Shown one piece after another: positions 5,991-9,320 of a stretch of DNA of 9,320 bases (within the stretch, counting starts at the first letter, position 1; the number at the start of each line of letters is the position of its first letter). The stretch lies in assembly GCA_023412195.1 (NCBI GenBank), contig JAEYNZ010000161.1, positions 1 through 9,320 of the forward strand, given 5' to 3'. The DNA is from Bacteroidota bacterium (lineage in GTDB: Bacteria > Bacteroidota > Bacteroidia > Bacteroidales > Prolixibacteraceae). The notes under the pieces are model-generated. The model was given only the letters and a program-made list of their open reading frames with translations. It searched no databases and was not told where the DNA came from. The position numbers and the translations under genes are program-made.

Positions 5991-7709
5991 ATGTGTGGAA
6001 TAGTATGTGTTTTTGATTTAAAAACGGAAAGCCGGCAGCTGAGACCGCAGGTTCTGAAAATGTCTAAGAAATTGCGGCACCGGGGGCCCGATTGGTCGGG
6101 TATATATTGCGGGGAAAAGTCACTGATCGCACATGAGCGTCTTTCAATTGTGGACCCTGAATCGGGAGGGCAGCCCTTGTATAGTAAAAACCGGAAACTG
6201 GTGCTTGGCGTAAACGGTGAAATATACAACCACAGGGAGATCAGGAAGCAGTTTGAAGGCAGGTATGAGTTTCTGACAGGTTCCGACTGTGAGGTTATCC
6301 TTGCCCTGTACCATGAAAAAAAGGAGAGGTTTATCAATGACCTGAATGGCATATTTGCTTTTGGCCTCTATGATGAAGCGGAAGATGCCTATTTGGTTGC
6401 CCGTGATCACATGGGTATAATTCCGTTATACCAGGGATGGGATAAATTTGGCAACTATTATATAGCCTCTGAACTTAAGGCACTGGAAGGTTATTGTCGC
6501 AGGATTGAAGAGTTTCCTCCCGGCCATTACCTTTACAGTAAGGAAGGGGAACTGAAGCAGTGGTATGAAAGAGACTGGATGGAATATGATAATGTGAAGG
6601 ATAATCCGGCTGATATCGATGAACTTGCTGAAGCCCTTGAAGCCTCCGTGCACAGGCAGCTGATGTCGGATGTGCCCTACGGGGTACTGCTTTCAGGCGG
6701 ACTGGATTCTTCCATCACCTCGGCTCTGGCTAAAAAATTTGCACCGCGACGTATTGAGGAAAACGATATGAAGGAGGCCTGGTGGCCCCAATTACACTCA
6801 TTTGTCATCGGACTTGAGGGATCGCCCGACCTTGTTGCCGCACGCGTAGTGGCTGATCACATCGGCACCATACACCACGAAATTCATTATACCATACAGG
6901 AAGGTCTCGATACCATACGCGATGTCATCTACCATATTGAAACCTATGATGTAACAACTGTGCGCGCATCAACCCCCATGTACATGCTTGCCAGGGTCAT
7001 CCGTTCAATGGGAATTAAAATGGTACTGACAGGTGAAGGAGCTGATGAAATCTTCGGAGGGTACCTGTACTTTCACAAGGCACCCAATGCAGAAGAGTTT
7101 CATAAGGAAAGTGTCAGGAAAGTGAAACGGCTTCACCTGTACGATTGCCTGCGTGCCAATAAATCACTGGCAGCATGGGGTGTAGAGGGGCGTGTGCCTT
7201 TTCTCGACAAGGAATTCATGGACGTTGCCATGAGGTTTAATCCGGAAGAAAAAATGGCGAAAAACGGACGCATGGAAAAGTGGTGCCTGCGCAAGGCATT
7301 TGAAAAGTACCTGCCCCACAGCATTGCCTGGCGGCAGAAAGAACAGTTTTCAGACGGGGTAGGGTATGGCTGGATCGACACCCTGAAAAAGATAGCCGCT
7401 GAGCAGGTAACTGATGAGATGATGGCAAATGCCCGGTTTCGGTTCACAGTTAACACTCCAATGAATAAAGAGGAATACCTTTACCGGACCATTTTTACCG
7501 AACATTTTCCGTCTGACCAGGCAGCAGCCTGTGTCCCTTCGGTTCCTTCCATCGCATGCAGCACTGGTGAGGCTCTTGCCTGGGATGCATCTTTCAGGAA
7601 TAATGCCGACCCATCTGGGAGGGCAGTGAACTCCGTTCATGAAAAAGGAATTGTGTTTAAAGATATTAAACAGGAACAGAAACAGGAAATACTGTCAGAA
7701 GAGGTATAA
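5991..7709 (+). CDS. asnB: Asparagine synthetase B (glutamine-hydrolysing)
   Basis: The 572-residue product is asparagine synthetase B, which makes asparagine from aspartate, glutamine and ATP in the cytosol. The start must be the ATG at 5991: it gives MCGIV, and C2 becomes the N-terminal nucleophile of the class II glutamine amidotransferase once Met is removed. An in-frame ATG at 5844 would bury this cysteine. Glutaminase motifs follow: HRGPDWSG (30-37), HERLSIVDP (48-56), GVNGEIYNH (73-81), GSDCEVI (97-103). The synthetase half has the PP-loop LLSGGLDSS (233-241), GEGADEIFGGY and EGRVPFLDKEF. The body ends like the E. coli AsnB family (PSIACSTGEAL, then DPSGRAVNSVH) but is followed by an extra, mostly charged tail of about 20 residues rich in K, E and Q. 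Length is otherwise close to the E. coli enzyme (554 residues). It seems to be a single-gene unit. Confidence 0.97.
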   Translation: MCGIVCVFDLKTESRQLRPQVLKMSKKLRHRGPDWSGIYCGEKSLIAHERLSIVDPESGGQPLYSKNRKLVLGVNGEIYNHREIRKQFEGRYEFLTGSDCEVILALYHEKKERFINDLNGIFAFGLYDEAEDAYLVARDHMGIIPLYQGWDKFGNYYIASELKALEGYCRRIEEFPPGHYLYSKEGELKQWYERDWMEYDNVKDNPADIDELAEALEASVHRQLMSDVPYGVLLSGGLDSSITSALAKKFAPRRIEENDMKEAWWPQLHSFVIGLEGSPDLVAARVVADHIGTIHHEIHYTIQEGLDTIRDVIYHIETYDVTTVRASTPMYMLARVIRSMGIKMVLTGEGADEIFGGYLYFHKAPNAEEFHKESVRKVKRLHLYDCLRANKSLAAWGVEGRVPFLDKEFMDVAMRFNPEEKMAKNGRMEKWCLRKAFEKYLPHSIAWRQKEQFSDGVGYGWIDTLKKIAAEQVTDEMMANARFRFTVNTPMNKEEYLYRTIFTEHFPSDQAAACVPSVPSIACSTGEALAWDASFRNNADPSGRAVNSVHEKGIVFKDIKQEQKQEILSEEV

Positions 7710-7750
7710 GCTGCAAGAGGAGCTGCAAGATCTTAGCAGCAAGCTGCAAG
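7709..7750 (+). repeat. Three short direct repeats AGCTGCAAG
   Basis: AGCTGCAAG occurs at 7709-7717, 7721-7729 and 7742-7750, beginning within the asnB stop codon. The copies are irregularly spaced by 12 and 21 bases. GCTGC at 7722-7726 can pair with GCAGC at 7736-7740. The role is unknown; it resembles a degenerate intergenic repeat patch. Confidence 0.7.
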
Positions 7751-7759
7751 TGGAGTAAG

Positions 7760-7783
7760 ACCGGCATTGGAAGTGCTGGTTTA
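7760..7783 (+). terminator. Possible asnB terminator hairpin
   Basis: ACCGGCATT (7760-7768) pairs with AAGTGCTGGT-side bases (7772-7780) to give a 9-bp stem with two G-U pairs and a 3-base loop, followed by a short TTTAT. It lies about 50 bases past the asnB stop. The T run is short, so termination may be weak. Confidence 0.45.
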
Positions 7784-7819
7784 TATCAGCAAGGGTAGCT
7801 TCAAGAATCTTACATTATT

Positions 7820-7912
7820 CCTTAAACTCCTTAAAGTCTTTATGGTCATGAAGAAAAAGGCAGTTGGCATTAGTTTTTTAACACCTTAAAGTCTTTAAGG
7901 TATTTAAAAACC
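7820..7912. repeat. CCTTAAAG-type inverted and direct repeats
   Basis: CCTTAAA occurs at 7820, 7829 and 7884. The 18-base words at 7829-7846 and 7884-7901 match at 17 positions (CCTTAAAGTCTTT, then A or T, then the shared end). The second is a perfect palindrome CCTTAAAG-T-CTTTAAGG at 7884-7900 and extends to 20-base arms (7872-7891 and 7893-7912) with 17 of 20 positions pairing. It could be a miniature dispersed element or a bidirectional terminator remnant. Confidence 0.75.
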
Positions 7913-7987
7913 TTACCTATAAAAGCAGCAACCTCCCCCACAGGAACTTCTTAAAGTAAAAGATATTACTACTGCCTTTAACCGGCA

Positions 7988-8019
7988 TTTTGTGCTTGTT
8001 AAATGATTTTCTATCTTTC
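7988..8019 (+). promoter_or_regulatory. Candidate Bacteroidota promoter of the TlpA-like gene
   Basis: TTTTG at 7988-7992, a 19-base spacer and TATCTTTC at 8012-8019 fit the Bacteroidota pattern TTTG-N19-21-TAnnTTTG with one mismatch in the -7 box. The implied start is near 8026, giving a leader of about 60 bases. Confidence 0.45.
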
Positions 8020-8087
8020 GGGCGTAAATTCTTAGTAGCTGATTATAGGATATTACATTTTCGGTAATAAAAATAATAATGATCAAT

Positions 8088-9182
8088 ATGAAAAAAATTT
8101 TAATTCTGGCTGTTGCCGTTGCTATGATGGCCTGCAGCCGTCAACCCGACGGGTTTAAAATAAATGTCAGCCTTGAAGGCGCTGAGGGTCAGGTGTTGCT
8201 CGAAAAAAGGGGCGAAACGCAATGGATACCTGTTGATACTGCTGACGTTGTCGATGGCAAAGCTGAACTGACAGGGGAAGTGAAATTTCCTGAAGACCAT
8301 TACATTTCTATTCTGGGGCAACGGCCAAAAGCAATTGTTTTTGTAGAAAACAGTGTTATGAATGTTACGGGCCATGCTGACTCCCTCGACAGGGTAAAGG
8401 TTACTGGTTCAGCCACTCATGATGAATACAACGGGGTAAACAGGCAAATCCTGGAGATCAGCGAACAATACATGGCACTCTACGAGGAAGCACGGGAAGC
8501 TGCTGCCGCTGGCGACACTGCCAATGCCCGTAAACTCAGGGAGCAGGTCGATGAACTGTATACAAGCACCAGTACACTGCAATCTGATTTTGTAAAAAAT
8601 AATCCAGGCTCTTATGTTGCTCCATATTTCCTTTCACGGTTACAATACGGAATGGAAGCAGAAGATCTGGGTACAATGGTAGAATCACTCGATCCGGCTC
8701 TTGACTCCGTTCCTTCCATCATTATACTGAAGGACAGGGTGATGAAACTGAAGGCTGTGGCTGTGGGACAAACCGCTCCCGATTTCATAATGAACGACCC
8801 GGGTGGCAACCCTATCCGTTTTTCTGATGTTTACAGCCAGAATGAATACACCCTGCTCGATTTCTGGGCTGCATGGTGTGGCCCATGCCGTGTTGAAAAT
8901 CCTAATATCGTGGCTGTATACCAGGACTATAAAGACAAAGGCTTTGGTGTTTTTGGCGTATCCCTCGACCGTGAACGGGAAGCATGGCTGAAAGCTATTG
9001 AAGATGATAAACTGACATGGACCCATGTTTCCGATTTGTCATATTGGAACAATGCTGCAGCACAGATGTACATGGTTAATTCAATACCATCAAGCATCAT
9101 TGTCGACAAAAACGGAAAAATAGTTGCAAAAAATAAGCGTGAAGAAGAACTTAGAAAAACTGTTGCCGAACTGGTCCAGTAG
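8088..9182 (+). CDS. TlpA-family thioredoxin-like lipoprotein (DUF4369-like N-terminus)
   Basis: Thiol-disulfide oxidoreductase of the TlpA/ResA type, acting in the periplasm on an unknown client. Counted from the ATG at 8088 (364 residues), a lipoprotein signal MKKILILAVAVAMMAC puts the lipidated cysteine at C16. An upstream in-frame ATG at 8079 would add only MIN. Residues about 22-110 look like the beta-rich DUF4369 domain that often precedes TlpA domains in Bacteroidota. A helical linker follows (about 115-220, with an alanine/glutamate-rich stretch). The C-terminal AhpC/TSA-Redoxin-type domain starts at VGQTAPDF (226-233) and has FWAAWCGPC (259-267), with C264 and C267 as the redox pair, and SIPSSIIVD with the expected cis-proline P334. 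It appears to be transcribed alone. Such proteins often act in stress resistance or cytochrome/thiol maturation; nothing nearby says which. Confidence 0.94.
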   Translation: MKKILILAVAVAMMACSRQPDGFKINVSLEGAEGQVLLEKRGETQWIPVDTADVVDGKAELTGEVKFPEDHYISILGQRPKAIVFVENSVMNVTGHADSLDRVKVTGSATHDEYNGVNRQILEISEQYMALYEEAREAAAAGDTANARKLREQVDELYTSTSTLQSDFVKNNPGSYVAPYFLSRLQYGMEAEDLGTMVESLDPALDSVPSIIILKDRVMKLKAVAVGQTAPDFIMNDPGGNPIRFSDVYSQNEYTLLDFWAAWCGPCRVENPNIVAVYQDYKDKGFGVFGVSLDREREAWLKAIEDDKLTWTHVSDLSYWNNAAAQMYMVNSIPSSIIVDKNGKIVAKNKREEELRKTVAELVQ

Positions 9183-9222
9183 TGTTTTTCTGAAGGTTTT
9201 TATTCATTTAATACATGAGTGG

Positions 9223-9268
9223 TTTCGCATCCCTGGCCTTTAGTGCCGGGGGTGCGAAATTATTTTTA
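9223..9268 (+). terminator. Long hairpin terminator after the TlpA-like gene
   Basis: TTTCGCATCCCTGGC (9223-9237) pairs with GCCGGGGGTGCGAAA (9245-9259), a 15-bp stem with two G-U pairs and the 7-base loop CTTTAGT, followed by TTATTTTTA. It starts about 40 bases past the stop codon at 9182. Position, stability and T run fit an intrinsic terminator; its unusual length also allows a repeat element that serves as one. Confidence 0.8.
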
Positions 9269-9320
9269 CCTGGTGCATCCGGGCGTTCATAAGACATGCG
9301 GCTGTAACATCCTGGCTTAT
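9269..9320. other. Non-coding right edge of the window
   Basis: Nothing firm can be assigned. A minus-strand frame is open from the window edge to a stop at 9208-9210 and runs through the hairpin, but it is short (about 36 codons visible) and matches no family I know. Confidence 0.4.

Larger units (their letters stand above)
7710..8078. other. Repeat-rich intergenic region between asnB and the TlpA-like gene
   Basis: These 369 bases hold no convincing gene on either strand. They contain, in order, the AGCTGCAAG direct repeats, a hairpin that may end asnB (7760-7780), a patch of CCTTAAA words with an imperfect 41-base palindrome (7820-7912), a last isolated CTTAAAGT (7950-7957) and a candidate promoter (7988-8019). 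ACCGGCATT occurs twice (from 7760 and from about 7980), possibly by chance. Confidence 0.7.

Noticed and set aside
7133..7640. Minus-strand frames opposite the 3' part of asnB
   Set aside because: They are shadows of a well-conserved coding sequence with no recognisable domain or start context.
7820..7957. CRISPR array
   Set aside because: The CCTTAAAG words are short, unevenly spaced and have no uniform spacers; no cas gene is present.
8079..8087. ATG at 8079 as start of the TlpA-like gene
   Set aside because: It adds only MIN before a standard MKKI lipoprotein signal; the ATG at 8088 gives the more usual length. The difference is minor and not decisive.

Overview
The window looks like chromosomal DNA from a member of the Bacteroidota, probably a Bacteroidales/Marinilabiliales-type organism. 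Four things point there: a C-terminal type IX secretion (T9SS) sorting domain, a TlpA-type lipoprotein with a DUF4369-like N-terminal half, AT-rich intergenic DNA with A-rich rather than Shine-Dalgarno start contexts, and a dispersed-repeat motif at the left edge that I recall from many Bacteroidota genomes. I see no tRNA, rRNA, CRISPR array, transposase or phage gene.

Layout. From the left there is a short intergenic strip with a repeat-like motif (35-61), then an exported TIM-barrel sugar-phosphate isomerase/epimerase-like protein on the minus strand (132-1121). A PQQ-type beta-propeller lipoprotein diverges from it on the plus strand (1293-2564). It meets, tail to tail with an 8-base overlap, a small DUF302 protein on the minus strand (2557-2949). 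Upstream of DUF302 on the same strand, behind a strong hairpin terminator (3061-3087), lies the most unusual gene (3097-5643). It encodes a secreted 848-residue protein made of a signal peptide, a blue-copper (cupredoxin) domain, six tandem 105-residue repeats and a T9SS sorting domain. An AT-rich 347-base leader then precedes a plus-strand asparagine synthetase B gene (true start 5991, end 7709). A 369-base intergenic region full of small direct and inverted repeats separates asnB from a plus-strand TlpA-like thioredoxin lipoprotein (8088-9182), which is followed by a long hairpin (9223-9259).

How the genes work together. This is not one clear operon. The isomerase-like protein and the beta-propeller lipoprotein are divergent and both exported, as is common in Bacteroidota envelope carbohydrate biology, but no substrate can be read from the sequence. 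The DUF302 and cupredoxin genes share a strand and adjacency, but the terminator between them suggests mostly separate transcripts. asnB and the TlpA-like gene appear to be single-gene units. The best candidate for something under-described is the repeat domain of the cupredoxin protein: each copy carries an EF-hand/dockerin-like D-x-N-x-N-G-x-Y-D loop and three invariant histidines, and the unit length is preserved exactly over the first five copies.
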